The notes under the pieces are model-generated. The model saw only the letters and a program-made list of their open reading frames with translations. It searched no databases and had not been told where the DNA came from. Both the position numbers and the translations under genes were made by a program. Of a stretch of DNA of 64,000 nucleotides, positions 12,695 through 28,467 are shown piece by piece. Source of the stretch: Hypoxylon rubiginosum (lineage: Eukaryota > Ascomycota > Sordariomycetes > Xylariales > Hypoxylaceae); assembly GCA_902806565.1 (NCBI GenBank), contig CADCXA010000029.1:620001-684000 (forward strand), given 5' to 3'. The stretch's first letter is position 1, and each line of letters starts with the position of its first letter.

Positions 12695-14690
12695 TTATTA
12701 TATTTATATTTTAAACCTACTATTTTTTTTATAATAAAAATAAAATAATAAATATTATCTATTAATTAAAATTTAAATAAAAAGTATAGTTATTTATTAA
12801 TATTATTTTATTAATAAATTTAAATAATTATCACGATATTATAATAAAAAAATATTTAATATTATTTATTAATTAAATTTATTAATAATTATTAAACGGT
12901 AGGATCTTATAATTAAATATAATAAATAGTTTGTTTTTAAGGGTTTTTAAAATATAAAAATTATATTTATTTTTATATATTTATAATATATTAATATTTT
13001 TCTTTACCGTTAAATACTAATAATTACTAATAATAATAATATAAATAATATAAATTATTTTATAATTAACATTAAAAATTATATTAAAGTAATTTAAAAA
13101 ATTAAAATTAAATAATAGTTTTATTTTTAAGTATTTTAAATAATATATATTAAGTTTACGTTATAACTATATATATAAATTATATAACGGTAACTTATAA
13201 ATTAAATAATATAATTTATTAATATTATTTATTTTTAAATATATAAACACGATATATGTAAATTTAAATATATATAAATAATAGAAAGTTATATTTATTA
13301 TAATATAAATAAAATTATAAAAATCTATTTATATAAACTATTTAAATATTTTAAATAAATAATAAGTTATTTTAAAACTTAAAATATTAATAATTTATTA
13401 TTTATTTATATATATAAACAAATTATATAATATATAAATATTTTTTAATATTATTTTAATTTTTTATTTTTTATTTTAATATTTATTTTTTATTAATATA
13501 CTTTTTATTAATATAAAATATAAAATAAATTTAAAAAAAAAATTCATAGTTACCATACTTTTTAATAATAATAATAACATATTTAACTAAATTTAAAAAA
13601 TTATTTATATTTTTTATTTTAAGTATAATTTATTATATATATTAATTATTTTATATATTATTAATAATAATAAGCTTTATTATTTATTATTTTATAAAAC
13701 TTATATAATTATTATTAAGAATATTTAAAATAATATTAAAGATATATAAAAACTATATTTTTTTTTATTTATTAATTAAACTGTTTTTTATTTATTAATA
13801 TTTTAAGATAATTTAATTAATATTAAAACTTATTATTTTTATATTTCTTATAAAAGCCGTGTAAATATAAGTTATATATTTAAATATTATAATTAGTTTT
13901 AAATATTATATATATATATTTATATTAATTATTTTTATTATAATTAACATATTATATTTAATAATTTCCTTTTAAAAACACTGGTTTTTTTTTTATAAAA
14001 ACATATTTAAATGATAAAAAAATATATATATTAATAATTTATTTAATTATATTAACTTTAAATTTAACCGTAACTATAACTATTACACCTTTATATTATA
14101 ATTAATAAAGCTAAAAAACAGTTATATTATACCTAAAATTATAAATTTTTAGTTATTAGTTAATTAAATATATATATATTTTATAAAGAATTTATTAAAT
14201 ATTATTTACATTTTCTTTTTTAACTATATATTTTTTTACTAAGATTTTTATTATATTTAAAATAAGAATTATATCGTTATTTATTTAAAGTTAAACTTTA
14301 AATAAAAAAATAAACTTTATTTAATATTATATATTTTTTAGTTATTAATTAAATATTATAATATAAATATTAAAATATATATATTATTTTATAATTATTT
14401 TTTTCACTTAATTCTTTATATTTTAATTAAACTTTTATTTATTTATTTTACCTAGGTTTTATTTATTAAAAAGATAATTAAAATGTTTAATAATAATATT
14501 TTTTATTAAAAATATTTTATTATTTTTTTTAAATATAAAAATTTTTATAATAAATAATTTATATAATAAATAATAACAGTAAAATAACTTTTTAATTTTA
14601 AAGTAAAAACTATTAACATTAAAAAAGCTAGTTAAAAATATAATATTAATAAAATTTTATAAAATATAAACAAAGTTAAAAAAAAGGACG

Positions 14691-14761
14691 TAAGTAAAAT
14701 TAAAAAAAAAAAATATAAATAAAATTAAAGAAAAAAATATAAGTAAAATTAAAAAAAAAAG
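14691..14761 (+). repeat. 24-25-bp A-rich tandem repeat, three copies
   Basis: Units begin with TAAGTAAAATT or TAAATAAAATT at 14691, 14715 and 14740, each followed by a run of A or AG. The strand is purine-rich, unlike most of the block. Confidence 0.6.
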
Positions 14762-14911
14762 TAATACCAAGTATCCAAATAAACGTTTAATTTATTTAAT
14801 ATATATTAAATAAATAAAACTTAATAATAATAATAATTTTAAGTATTTTCTTTAAAAATATTATTATAAAAAATTAATATTTTTAATATACACTAGGTAA
14901 TTTAAATTTAT

Positions 14912-14979
14912 TAATAATAATAATAATAATAATAATAAAAATAATAATAATAACGATGGTAATAATAATAATAATAATT
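14912..14979 (+). repeat. TAA trinucleotide microsatellite
   Basis: An almost pure (TAA)n run broken once by a short ACGATGG segment at about 14952-14960. Confidence 0.85.
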
Positions 14980-16523
14980 TTGACTTTTTTTTTTTTAATA
15001 ATTTAAATAGTAACTTTTAGCCTAGCCAGAAGAAAAAAACTAAATTTAATTTTTTATATTTAAATATTAAAATTAAACTTATATCGTTTTATCCACCTAT
15101 TAATTTTAATTTTATTCTAGAATTATTTATATTTATATTTAATTTAATAAGTGGTAATAATTAAAGTTTAAATTATTATAAAAATTATTTTATTTTAGTT
15201 ATTTCTTATATAATTTTTACTAATACCAGGTTTTTTATTAATATTAAGTTTTTTATTAATATTAATTTTAAGGTTAATTATAAAGTTATTTTTAAATATA
15301 TTTATAATAATTATATTTATTAAAAGGTTTAATTTTTTTTAATATTTTATTTATAAAAAGTTAAATTTCTTTTAATATATTATAATTAAAAAGGTTAGAT
15401 TTTTTTTTATATATTATTTTTTTATATATATAATTTATAATATTTTTTAAATAAATGTTTCTATAAAAATAATATTTTATAAAATATATATATATAAATA
15501 AAAAAAAAATAATTTAATAAATTAATTTATTATTTTATATATTATTTAATAAAAATTTTAAATTAATATTTTTTTATATTTTTAAAATATAAAATCTTTT
15601 TTTATATTATAATTTTATAATATAAAACTAAAAGTATTTAATTAAATAATCTTTATTTATTCAAAGTTTATTTTTAATATTAGTTAGTTTTATAGTTATA
15701 ATTTATTTAAAACTTTTATTTTTTTTATTATTTTATATATATTTTAAACCAGCTCACTTTTAATATATAATATATATTTAATTATTATATGTTTTTTTAA
15801 ATTATTATTAAAATATAATTTATATAATATTAATTTTAAATTATTTAATATTCTTTTTACTTATTTAATTTAAATAATTATTTAATTTAAACTTTTAGAT
15901 TTTATAAATTTTTATAATTATTTTTAATCGATATTATTTAAATTTATATAATTTATAAGATCTTTTTTTAGCTTATAAAAAATGTTTTTTAAAAGATTTT
16001 ACTAACTTTAAAAAACCTTTTAATTTTATTTTAACTTTTTTATATTATAAAAATAATATTTATAATAATTATTATTATTAAATTAAAAAAATAACTTTAT
16101 AATTTTATAAGTTAAAATAATAATAATTAATATACTGGCTTTTATTTATTAAACTTATTATTTTATAATATAAATTATTCCGACTTTTTTAAATTTAATT
16201 AAAAATAAATACTAGTTTTAAATTAAAATAAGTTAAATTATTTTTCGGTTTTATTTTATACGCTTAAAATTTTTTATTACACTAGTAAAAACAACGATTA
16301 TTTTATATTAAAAAACAATAAAAATTTAGTTAAATATATATAATAAGTTTTAATTAAAATTAAAAAAATAAAAATAAATAATATTATAATTTTAATATTT
16401 AATAATTTATATATATATTAAACTTTATTATTTTTTTAAATAAACATTTTACTAATAATTTAATAACTTATTATTAAATAGATTTTTTCGTTAAATATAT
16501 AATATAAAAATTAAGTTTATTAT

Positions 16524-16804
16524 TATTATAATAAAACTTTATTTTTATACTAATAATTCTTAGTTTAAATAACAACTATATTATTATTTATTTTAAATTA
16601 CACTTAACTTAAAAAATAACTTGAAAAATGTCCTAATTAACGTATTTAAAATATTTTATAAAAAAGTGTATATTTTTATAATACGTGGTTATTTAATTAT
16701 ATAAAAAACTTTATAAACTTTTTAAAAGAAAAAATAAAAAGAATCTAGTTATAAAATAATTATATAACTTTTTAAAAAACATTAATCGCTGTATCTTATT
16801 ATAA
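16524..16804 (+). repeat. 280-bp direct repeat, left copy
   Basis: Aligns over its whole length with 28468-28749, in the same orientation, 11,944 bp apart. Nearly every mismatch I can see is a transition, in both directions, so both copies mutated independently after duplication. Shared cores include ACGTGGTTATTTAATTATAT and AAAGAATCTAG. It could be a long terminal repeat of a decayed retroelement or one of two dispersed copies of some other element. Terminal TG/CA and target-site duplications are not recognisable. Confidence 0.82.
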
Positions 16805-19800
16805 TTTTTTTTTAAATTTAAATAAAGTTTTATTTTAATTTAAATTTATAAAAAAAAACCTTTTATTTATTTTTTTTTATATTAAACTAATTAATTTATT
16901 TTAAAACCCTTTTTATAAGTTATATTATAAGCTTGTTTTTATTATTTAATTTTATAAGGTTATTAATCTTTCTTTGTTTTTTAATTAATATAAAGTGTAT
17001 TTTTTTTATAAATAGCTTTTTAATTTTAAGTAATTTATTAACCGTATTAATTAAAGTAATATATTAATTTTAGCTTATTTAATTATAAAGATTAATAAGT
17101 TATAATTTATTTATTATAATTTTTTATATATTAGTTATTTATTTATTAATTGATATAAATAATTTTTATTTATATTTAACTTTTTAAACTGGATTTATTT
17201 AAAAAACTAAACTATAATTAAAATTTAATAAATATTTATACTATTTCTTAAAGTTAATTTCGTTTTTAAAAAAATATTAAATCTTAATTTTTTATATAAT
17301 TTTATTAAAAGTAATTGTAACGGTAACATTTTTTTCTAAGTTATTTTTAGTTTTACCTTTTTTTTTTTTCGTAGGTTTAAGGTTTAAAAAACTATTTAAA
17401 AAATTAAATAAACCGTTATTTAAAAAGTTATTTTTAACGTTTTTAACCATATTAATTATTATAAATTATAATTTTACCAGGCTTATTTTAAATATAAAAT
17501 CATATATTAGTTTAATTAATATTATAAACCGTTTAATAAGTAAAAGTTTCCTGGTAATTATTTTAATTTTAGTATATTTAAACATTATTTTTATAAAAAT
17601 ATTTAAAATTAAAATTTAATTAAAATCCTTATTTTTTAATAATTAAAATAAAATAACTAGTTTTTTAAATAATAAATAAAAAATATATATTATTTAATAA
17701 CTATATATTTAGTTGTTATTTTAAAAGATAATTTAAATTTAATATAAGTTTTTAAAACTTTTAATTATTATTTCTTATTTATTATTATTATATATTTTAT
17801 TTAAGTTTATAAATAATATTTATACTTTAATAAAAAAAAAGCTTATTTTATTTATAAAAATATTAAAAGTATATACTTATTTTTTTACTGTATTAATTAA
17901 TATTATATAAAAATAAAAAACTATATAATTATTAAAATTCTTACTTAATACCGTAAAATTATAATAAACTATTAAAAGGATAAATCGCGGGTTATGTTAT
18001 TTAATTAAAATAAATATAGTGTTATTAAAATTATTTATTTTATAATTTTTTAAAACTTATAGTATTTTAATTTCGCAGATTAATTTAATAAATGGTATAT
18101 TTTTTATAATAAATAACTAAAGTTTTTTAATTTCTAATAATTTATTATACCTTTTATTTTTATATAAAATTAAGAAACTTATAATTATAAATATAAATTC
18201 CTTATATTAAAATTTAAGGTTTACTTTTAATAAAAATAAAATGTTTTATAATATAACTATAATATATAAATTTAACTTTAGTTAAATAAAAAAAAAAAAC
18301 GTTATTATTATAAGTTTTAGAAACTTTAATTAATGTTTTTATTAATTGGTAATATTATTAATATAGTAAATATCTTTTAAAAAGTTTATAATATTAATAA
18401 ATATTACTTTTATTTTTTTATATATTATTATTATAATTATAAAATATTATAATTTTAAGTTTTTAAAAAAAAAAAAATAAAGGATATAAAATGAATTATA
18501 TTAATTAAAATAAAAAAAAGATACTAAATATTTTTTATATTTATATAATTTTATATAAGTATTTTATTAAATAGTTTATTATATAAATAAACTTTTATTA
18601 ATCTTAGTTATAAATTAATAAAATATTAATATAATATATAAACCGGCTTTTAATTAACAGTACCCGCTTTTTTTAAGGTAATAGAAAGTTAAGAATTTTA
18701 TAATAGTTTTTATTTTTTATATTTTCTTTTTTTTTAAATTTTTCAACTTTTTTAAAATACCTTAGATTATTTTTTAAAATAATAAAAAATATTTAAATTA
18801 CGGTGATTATATTTACTTTTACTTATTTAAAAGGATTTAAAACGCCTAATAATAATAATAATATTATAAAACTTACCGCCGTGTAATATATTTAAAAACA
18901 CTGTAAAAACTTTAAGTTTAATATGTTATTTTTACCGTTATTTTTTAATTTTAACGATACTGTTTCTATATTTAAATATACGTTTTAAAAAAAGTTTAAT
19001 ATAAATACTAAAGCTTATTTTTAAATTTAAAACATTTTTATAAATATATTATTTATTTTTTATAATTATAACCTCGATTTGTTTTTTTAAAGCTAGTTTA
19101 ATATAAAACTTTTATTAAAGTTATTTAAAAGATTATATTTTATTATAAATAAAATATATTATAATTAACTTTCTTAAGATTTTAATATTTAAATTAACAT
19201 TTAATAAATAAATTAAACTTTTAATATTATATTTATTTTTAACTAATTATTACTTTTAATATATAAATAATTATAAACAAATAAATAACTTACCACTTCT
19301 AATTAAATTATTTTAAATATAAAAGCTAATCTTAGATTTATATTATAACTTTTATTAATTAAAATAAGTTCCAGGCTAAAAAAACCATCGCGATTTATAT
19401 TTTTTTAAGTTATTAATCCTTATAGTTTTTTAAAACCTTATATAATAATAAAACTTTTAATTTTATTATTTTTATTATTTTTAATAAATAACTTAATAGA
19501 TTTTTAATTAAAATTTTTATTTTTAACTTTTAGGTTTTATATTAATAATAAACACTTATAAGTTAATAAAACTTAATAACTTTATAAAAAAACCTAGTTA
19601 ATATAATTTATTAAATAATTTATAATATAAATTTTTATATATTTAATAACTTTATTATTAACTGGTATATCTTTTAAAAAATATTTAATAAAAACTTTTA
19701 ATAAGTAGCTGGCCTTTTATAAAATTACTATTTTTTTTTTAAATAACTATTTTTAAAACAATTATTATTTTTATTTATTAATATTAAATACACGGGTTTT

Positions 19801-22800
19801 TTAAATAATTATTTTAATAAATTTATATAAAATAATTATTATATTTTTAATTTTTTTATTTAAATATATAATCTTTTAAATAAAATAACTTATTAATATT
19901 ATTAACGTTATATAAAAACGTTTAATTTTATTAATTACATTAAAATATAACCTTTTTTTAACTGTAAGTTTATTTTTGGTGTTATAAAAAAATTTTATAA
20001 TATTTATATTATTTTAATGTTTAATAAAAAGTATAAATTTTAAAACTATTAATTTAAGAATTTTTAAGTTTAAAAATATTAAAATCTTTTTTTAATTAAA
20101 AATCTTATATTAAAAAATTCATTAATTTAATTTTAATAATTTAATATTAAAATTCTAAATTAAATGAAGTAAAAAATAAAACTTTTATATTAAATATTAC
20201 ACTTTTTTATTTTATTGGTAAAATTAACTTAATTTTAAAATAAATAAAAAATAAAATAAAGGTTAAATAAATAAATTAACTTCAAATAATAAAAATTTAA
20301 AATTCGTAAAAAAAAAAATAAATAAAATATCTTAAATAAGATTTTTTAGTTATATGTTAATTATACGTTATATGTTTATAAATTCCTAGTTATAATATTA
20401 AATATAAATATAATTATTTTCCTTTATTTTTTTAAACTAATAATTATTTTATTTTTATATTAATTAATATAATTTAAAGCTAGTAAATATCTTAAGGTTT
20501 AATATAATAACATATTTTTTTTTTATTCTTTTAAAAAAATGAATTTTAATTTATTATAATTAAAAAACCTTATTTTTAAAAATAATCCTGTTTTTTAAAA
20601 TAGTTTTAATAATTTATTATTTTATTTTACTATTAATTAAAATATATTTATTTTAATATAAATCACTTTAATAAATTTTTATATTATTATTTTTAACAGT
20701 TAAACTTGTTACTTTTTAACTTATAAAATAATTAAATGTTTTAGTATTTTTTTTTTTATTATAAAAAATAACGTCTTTATTTTAATTAAATTATTTATTA
20801 TTTGGTTTTATAGTTTAAAAGTTATTAAAAAGGTTATTAAATTCTTAATATTTTTACTTATTTTTTATAAAAAGCTTAAACCAGTTTTTTAAAAACATGG
20901 TTTTTAAAATAATACCACCTAGTTTATAAATATTATATTTATTTTTTTTATAAATTTAATTAATTAAATAAAGTCCCAGTTAATTATAATAAAACTTATT
21001 TTTATTTAAAATATTAATATAATAAAAAGTATTAAATAAAAATATAAAATTATTTTTTTATAATATTATATTTTTAGTTTATTTTATATATCTTTTATTT
21101 TTTTACTTAATTACCTTTTTTTTTTTCCTTTTAAAAGTAATAATTAATTTTTAAAAATCTTTTTTCTTTTTTTATAAGAGTTTTATTTAGATTATTAAAA
21201 ACTTTTTATAATTTTTTATTTTATTTTATTTAAATATTTATTACGTAAAAATTATAATTTTAATAAGTATTATAACTTTTTATTTATATATAACTTTATA
21301 TAAAGAAATTTTATTAGGTTTAACTAATATTTAATTAATTTAAATAATTTTAAATAAATATAATACTTAGTTTTTATTATTTTTATTTAAGGTTTAAAAA
21401 AATCCCTTAATAATTTTTTTATAACCAACTTTTATTTAGCTTTATATTTTAAGATAATAAGAAAGGTTTATTCTTCTTTTTATTTTTATTTTTAAATAAA
21501 CGTTTTTAAAAATCTTTTTAAACTTTAAACCCTTGTTATATTTTATTAATAAAAAAGTCCTGTAATTAAAAACAATTTTTCTTTAAATAAAATCGATTAT
21601 AACCTTTATTTTAATATTAAAAATAACCTTTACTTTAAACTAATTATTAACCTTTTTTTTTACTTTTATAATAACTTTTTTTTTTTAATTATAAAATATA
21701 TATTATATGTTAATAATTTATATAATAAAAAAACCACTTAGCTTATTATATAAACCCGGTTTATAAAGTTTAATAATTTAAAACTTCTAGTAATTAAAAT
21801 ATATAAAAATAATTTAAATTATATTTAAATTTATTTTTTTTTAATAATATATATTTTTTATTTTATTAATTATAAAGTTATATATTTTATAATTATATTT
21901 AATATAACTTTTCTAAATAATTAATTTTTTTTATAAAAATAAATTAATAATTCGTTGCTAGTAAAACTTTTTTTTAGGTTTTTTTTATAAAACATTTTTA
22001 GTTATTATATATTAAAATACTTTATTTTAAAATTTTATTTTAATATATTAATTTTTTATTATTTTTTTATTTTTTAAGTAAAAAAAGTAAGTAAAAATAT
22101 TTAAATATTTTACGATTTTTTAAAATTTATTATTTTAATCCTTTAGTAATTATAATAAAAAATATTTAACATTAAAAAAAACTGGAAAAATTAAAGCAGT
22201 TTAAATAAAATAAATTTAACTATTAATATATTTATTAATATTACTTTTTTATTAGTTGTTTTTTTTATTTAAAAGGTTTTCTTTTTTATAAAATAAAAAG
22301 TTAATTATTATATTAAATTTACTAAGTATATATTTAATCTTAAAATTAAATAATTTAATATAAATAATCTATTAAATTAATTTTATTTTTAATAAACTTA
22401 TAAATTTATTATTTAACTAAGTAATTAATGTTTTTATATTTATTTATAATAAAAAATAGATATTATAAAAATGGATTTACAGCCGGCGGAAAGATTTTAT
22501 AACAATTAAAATTTTAAGTTTTAAAATATTATAATTTTTTTTTATTTTACGTTATATATTTAACTCGTATCTTAAAAAACAAAAAATATTTTAATTATTA
22601 AACTACCTTAATATATAACCCTAATTATTTTTTAAAGTATTTATTTATAAAATAATTAGTTTTTTATAAATATAGTTAAAGTTAATAAAATATAAAACGT
22701 TACTTAATGTATTTTTTAATATTTATATAACTTGTTTTTAGTTTTTTATTTATTTTTATAAAACGTTTTTTTAAAACAGCTTTATTAAAAGCATGGTGAT

Positions 22801-25800
22801 TAAAATATATAGTTTAATTTAAAGTTTAAAATAAATAATAATATTAATAAAAAACTTAATATTTTTTATATTTTTATAAGGATTTTATTTTTATATTTTA
22901 AAGGTTTTTAATAAGGTTGGTTTTCTTTTATAAATACTATAAATATATTTTATAATCTCTGTTATTAAGCGGTAAAATTCTAATTTTTCTCCGCTTACCG
23001 TTATATTAATAAATTCGAAATTTAATAAAATAATGTTAACGTTTTTTATATATTTAAAAATAAAACGCCGTATTTTAAAATAAACTTTTTAATTTTTATA
23101 CCAAGTAATTAGTTTTTTAATTTTTATATTATTAAAAAAAAGCTCGCATTTATTTAATATAAAATCGTAAAACATTTAAATAATTATTTTTAAAAAGTAA
23201 GTAATTAAATTTATTATTTTTTATAATAATATTATTATTTTTACTAGTTTAATTAATATAATAAAAATTATTAATTATTTATTAAAAAAGTTTAACTTTA
23301 TTTAGTTATATTTTAAAAACTAGTTTATTATAAATAAAATTTAATATATTATAAATTCTATAAAAAACTTTTTATAGTTTTTTAATAAAAAAATATCCTA
23401 GATTATTTTTTTATTAAGTTTAATATAAAAGTTAATTAATTTAAAAAATTTATTTTTTTTCTTAATAATAAATTAAATATTTTAATATAAGCTGTGGCTT
23501 TTTTATAAAATATTATTTTTTAAACGTTTTTTTAAAATTTAAATAATTTTATCTTTAAAAAAAATAAAGATTAAAATACTTTTAACTTACCATATAAAAT
23601 ATAAAACGGTTTTAATTATATAATTAAACGTTATATTTTTTTTTATATAATTAATTTTATTAAAATCCTAGGTTAAGGTTATTTTTTTTTTATAAAATAT
23701 TTTAATAAGAATATTTTTTTTAATATTAGTTATTTTAAAAGTTTTTAATTTTTTTTTAATTACTTTAAGTTTATTAAATTTTAAGCGTTTACCGTAAAAT
23801 TAAATTATAAATTTAAGGTAAATATTTTTATAAAAACTTTTCTTATAAAACGTTAAAAAGTTTTAAACTTAGTTTTATATTAATTAAAAAAACTTTTTTT
23901 TTTAATTAAATAATCCTGGTAATATAAATCTATTAATAAAAACATTATTAATAAAATTAATTTTTAAAACTTTAAGTTTATATATAATATTAATAAAAAT
24001 TAAGTTAAAGTTAATTTTTATTTTACGTTAACTTTAAATTTTTTTTTTATTTATTTTTCTAATAGCTTCTTAAATAATAGTTTTTATAGTTTTAAAAAAA
24101 TTATTATTTATTAATATATAAAAAATTATTTTATTTTTATTAAAATTATACTTAAAAATATCTATTAAATTAATTTATATATTATTATAAAAATTATTAA
24201 AAAAGTTAAAAAAATCCATTTTATTAATTAATATTAGTAATATTTATAAACTTATTTTATAAAATAAAACGCCTTTTTTTTTATTATTATTTACTTTTTT
24301 TACTATAAGTTTTTTATAATTATTAATATAATTTTAACTGTTAATAACTAGTAGTTTTTTAGGATAAATTTTAATTATATTAGTTTTTTTATTTATTTTT
24401 TACTTAATTAATTAAATATTAATAATATTTTTATTAATATTTCTTTAAAAATTAAGTTACTTATTATTTTAAAATCCTTATAATAAAAACTCATTTTTAT
24501 AAAAAAAATAAAGTTTAATCCTAGTAATAATTTAAACAACGTAAAAATATCTTTTATAATATAAATTAAACATTATAAAAATTAACTTTTAATTTAAATA
24601 AAACCTTTTATAACTTTTATAATTTTTATAAAAATATAAGATTTAAATTTTAACCATGTTAAACAAGTTTTAAATATTAAAAACTTAAATTTTATTATAT
24701 AGAATTTAATAATTAAATTAAATTACATTTTTATATTAATTACCGTAACTATTTTATTTTTATTTTTATATAATTTTACTTTAACTAAAAATTAAAATAA
24801 AAATTAAATATATATAACTAAGTTATAATAAGCGAGATTTTTTTATATATAAAAAAAACTTATATAAAAAAGTAATAATAAAAACTTTTTTTTATTAATT
24901 AAGTTAATTTAAATAAAATTTTTTTAAGTTTTAAATTTCGAGTTTATTTTATTTATATTAATAAGGTTTTTTTTATATTTCTTAGTGGTAAGTTTAATAA
25001 TATATATAAAAGTAAAATAAGTTTATAATTTATTTAATACGTTTTTAAATAAGCTTATAAATCCTGGTATTATTTAAATTATTTTTTTTTAAATAATTAA
25101 GAATTACTTATTTAAATTAACTATAATTTTTTTAAGTTAAAATTTTTAAACTTTATAATTAAAAAAAACGCCGGTTTTAATAAATTTTAAGCTCTTAATA
25201 AAATTAATAACTTTTAAAAACTTTTATAGGATTTTTTTAACGTTATTATTTTTATTTTTAATATTAATATTAACAAGGTTTTTTTTAAAACTTATTTTTT
25301 ATTTAATATTAAAAATTTAACTAAGGTTTTTTATTTAAAAAATAACATATATTTTAACCTAATTAAAATCCTTTTATATTTATTTTTCGTAATAATAAAT
25401 ATATATATTTAAATTGTTAAAAATTAAATTACTATTTAAGTTTAAAATAAGATTAATATTTAAATAAAAAATATTAACCTGGTTTAATCTTTTTTATAAA
25501 TAAGGCTTTTATAGCTTTTTTTTTTCCTTATTTATTTATATTTTATAGAAAATTTCGATTTATATTTAATAATATTTTATATAATAAATAATTAAGTTAC
25601 TACTTAAATTACATTTTTCGATATAACTAAAAATATTTTTTTTAATAAAAACTTTTTAACGGCGTGTTTTAATAATAATATATCTAAAAATTAAAATATT
25701 TATAAATTTTATATTCCTTATTATTTTTTTTAAAATATATTTTTTATTTATATAATTATAATATAAAATACCATTATTATTTAAATATTTAATTATTTTA

Positions 25801-27830
25801 TAATTTATTATAAAATAAAAAGTATTTTTATAAAAATAACAGTTTTAAAAATTATAGTTTAATTTTAAGTTTATATATTTTAAATTAAACGCCCGTTAAT
25901 AATTTAATAAAATTTAACTAATTAATAATTTAATTTAATTAATTTATAGGTTAAAAAAAAAACCTTTTACGTTTAATATATTAATTAATATAATAATTTT
26001 AACCTAGTATAAACTTTAATTATTAAAATAAAAGTTAAAACTATAAAACTTATTTTTTATACTTTTAATTTTTTTTTTTAAATTAACACTTTAAATTTTT
26101 ATTTTAAAAAATTACTTAATAAACTTATTAATCTTATTAATTAAAAATAATAAAAATAAACTTTTTTTTATAACAAACTTCAATAAAATTTAAATATTAA
26201 TTTTAATTTTCCAAGTTTTTTAATTAACGGTATTATTATTATTTTCATTATTTAAATTATATTTAATATAATTAATAGTAATTTTATTTTTATTTATATT
26301 AAAAATTTATAAGTAAAAGTTTATTTATTTAATTATTATTTTTTTAAAGTTTTTAAAGTTTATAACCTTTAAATTATTAAAACTTTTTTTAATATAAATA
26401 ACCAACTGTTTTTTAACAATTAAAAATAAAAACTTTTATAATATATAAAAATAAATATTATTACTAATTAATTTATCTTATAATTTAATTTTAAATATAA
26501 TAACTTTATAATTAAAAATTAAGCTGTTAACTATTTTAAAAAAATTTATATTTTTTACCTTTTTTTTTAAAACGTTAATTTAATCCTAAATTATTAGGTA
26601 TTATTTTAAATTAATAATATTAAAAACTTTTTTAAGCTTATTTTTTACTTTTTTTTAAATAGTATATTCGAAGATTAAAGTTTTAACCCTACGCTTAATT
26701 TTTAAAAAAAATATAAACTTAAAAATTTTAAAAATCTTAAACTAATCGATATATTTAAATTAAGTAAAATACTAGTTAAAACTAAATAACTATTAAAATA
26801 TATAAAACCTATTAAATTAAATATCTTTTTATTATTTTAAGTTTATAATAAAAAAAAATAAATATAAATATATTTTTATATAGCTTTTTTTTTAATTTAT
26901 AGTTTTTAAATTATTAATAATTATATTAATAATTATAATTAAGTTTATATTATTTAAAATAATAAAACTAAAAATTAATATAACTGTTAAAATAAAGTTA
27001 CCTTAAAATATAATAAAAAAAAAAGTGTCGGGTAAAAATTATTTTTAAATAAAGTTAATATTATAATTAATTTTAATTAATTTCTTAGAAGTATTTTTAA
27101 GGTTTTAACCTTTTATATTAATAATAATAAAATTAATAAAGCTTATATTTAATTTTAAAATATTTAATAAATACTTAAAAAAGCTTTTTTTAAAAAAAAC
27201 AAATGAAAAAGTAAATAATAAATAATTTATTAATTATAAAAAAAAGTTATTAAATAAAAAATCTTATTTTAAAAACATATATAAAATCTTTTAAATAACT
27301 TTTTCTGGTTTTATTTTTACGTTTTTTAATAAGTTTTTTTAAAAATATAATATATTATTTTTAAAATTTATATCTTTTAAAGCATTAACTAAGTTACTAA
27401 TTAAATTACCAATAAATAATAACATTTTTTATAAAAGTATTACTGTTAATTTAAATAAGAATTTTATTATTAAAATAATAAATTAAACTAATAAAATAAG
27501 CTTTATAAATATCTTTAAAAAATTTATTCCTTTAAAATATAAAATTTCTTTATTAATTTTACTTAATATTTAATTAAACTAAAAATAGTTTAATTTATAA
27601 AATTAAAATTCCCGGTATTTTAAATAAATCTTTTTTTTTAAAATATATTAATATATATTTTCACGCCGGTGTTTATAATATTAATTAAAATCTTTTAGTT
27701 TTATATTTTATAATATATAATTATTTAAATAATTATTTTAAATATAAGTTTAAGTTTTTAAAGATTTTAATATTTTGGTTTTATTACTAGGTATTTAAAT
27801 CCTAGTTTACCAGGTTTTTAAATTCTAAAC

Positions 27831-28016
27831 CTTATTATTAAATTTTATTATTAAGTTTTATTATTAGATCTTATTATTAAATTTTATTACTAGGTTTTAT
27901 TATTAGGTTTTATTATTAAATTTTAATATTTAATTTTATTATTAAATCTTATTATTAGGTTTTATTATTAGGTTTTATTATTAGGTTTTATTATTAAGTT
28001 TTATTACTAAGTTTTA
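27831..28016 (+). repeat. 13-bp minisatellite
   Basis: A run of about 14 units of TTTTATTATTAGG and variants ending in AAA, AAG or AGA. The variants differ at the last positions (G/A) and at one T/C, again transitions. A shorter TTTTTAAGTTTTTAG periodicity follows to about 28050. The array sits about 450 bp left of the right 280-bp repeat. Confidence 0.8.
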
Positions 28017-28467
28017 TAGTTTTAGTTTTTAAGTTTTTAGTTTTTAAGTTTTTAATTATAATATCTTAGTAATTAAAATAAGTACCTTAACTTAAAGTTT
28101 TTAATTATAATTTTATTTAAAATAATATTTAATTAAGTTTTTTATATTTAATAAATCCTATAAATTTTAATTATTTTATAATATTAAAAATAACTTACTT
28201 ATTAATTTAATAGTTTAATTAGTATAAATTTACAGCGATTAATATAAAATAACTTAATTTACGTTAAAATTTTAAACCTAGAGCTTTTTTTAGGATATTA
28301 AGCTTTATTAAATATATAAGTTTTAGTTTATAATAAAGCTTTTTAAAGTTAATAATAATTTTTTAATAAAATGTAAAATAAAATTCCTGGAATTTTTCGT
28401 TAATTAAATTAAAATTAATATAGTTTTTTTAAAACTAAAATTATAAATTTAAATCTTGTAATAATTA

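Noticed and set aside
27831..28016. CRISPR-like array
   Set aside because: Units are 13 bp in direct tandem with no unique spacers, in a eukaryotic genome.
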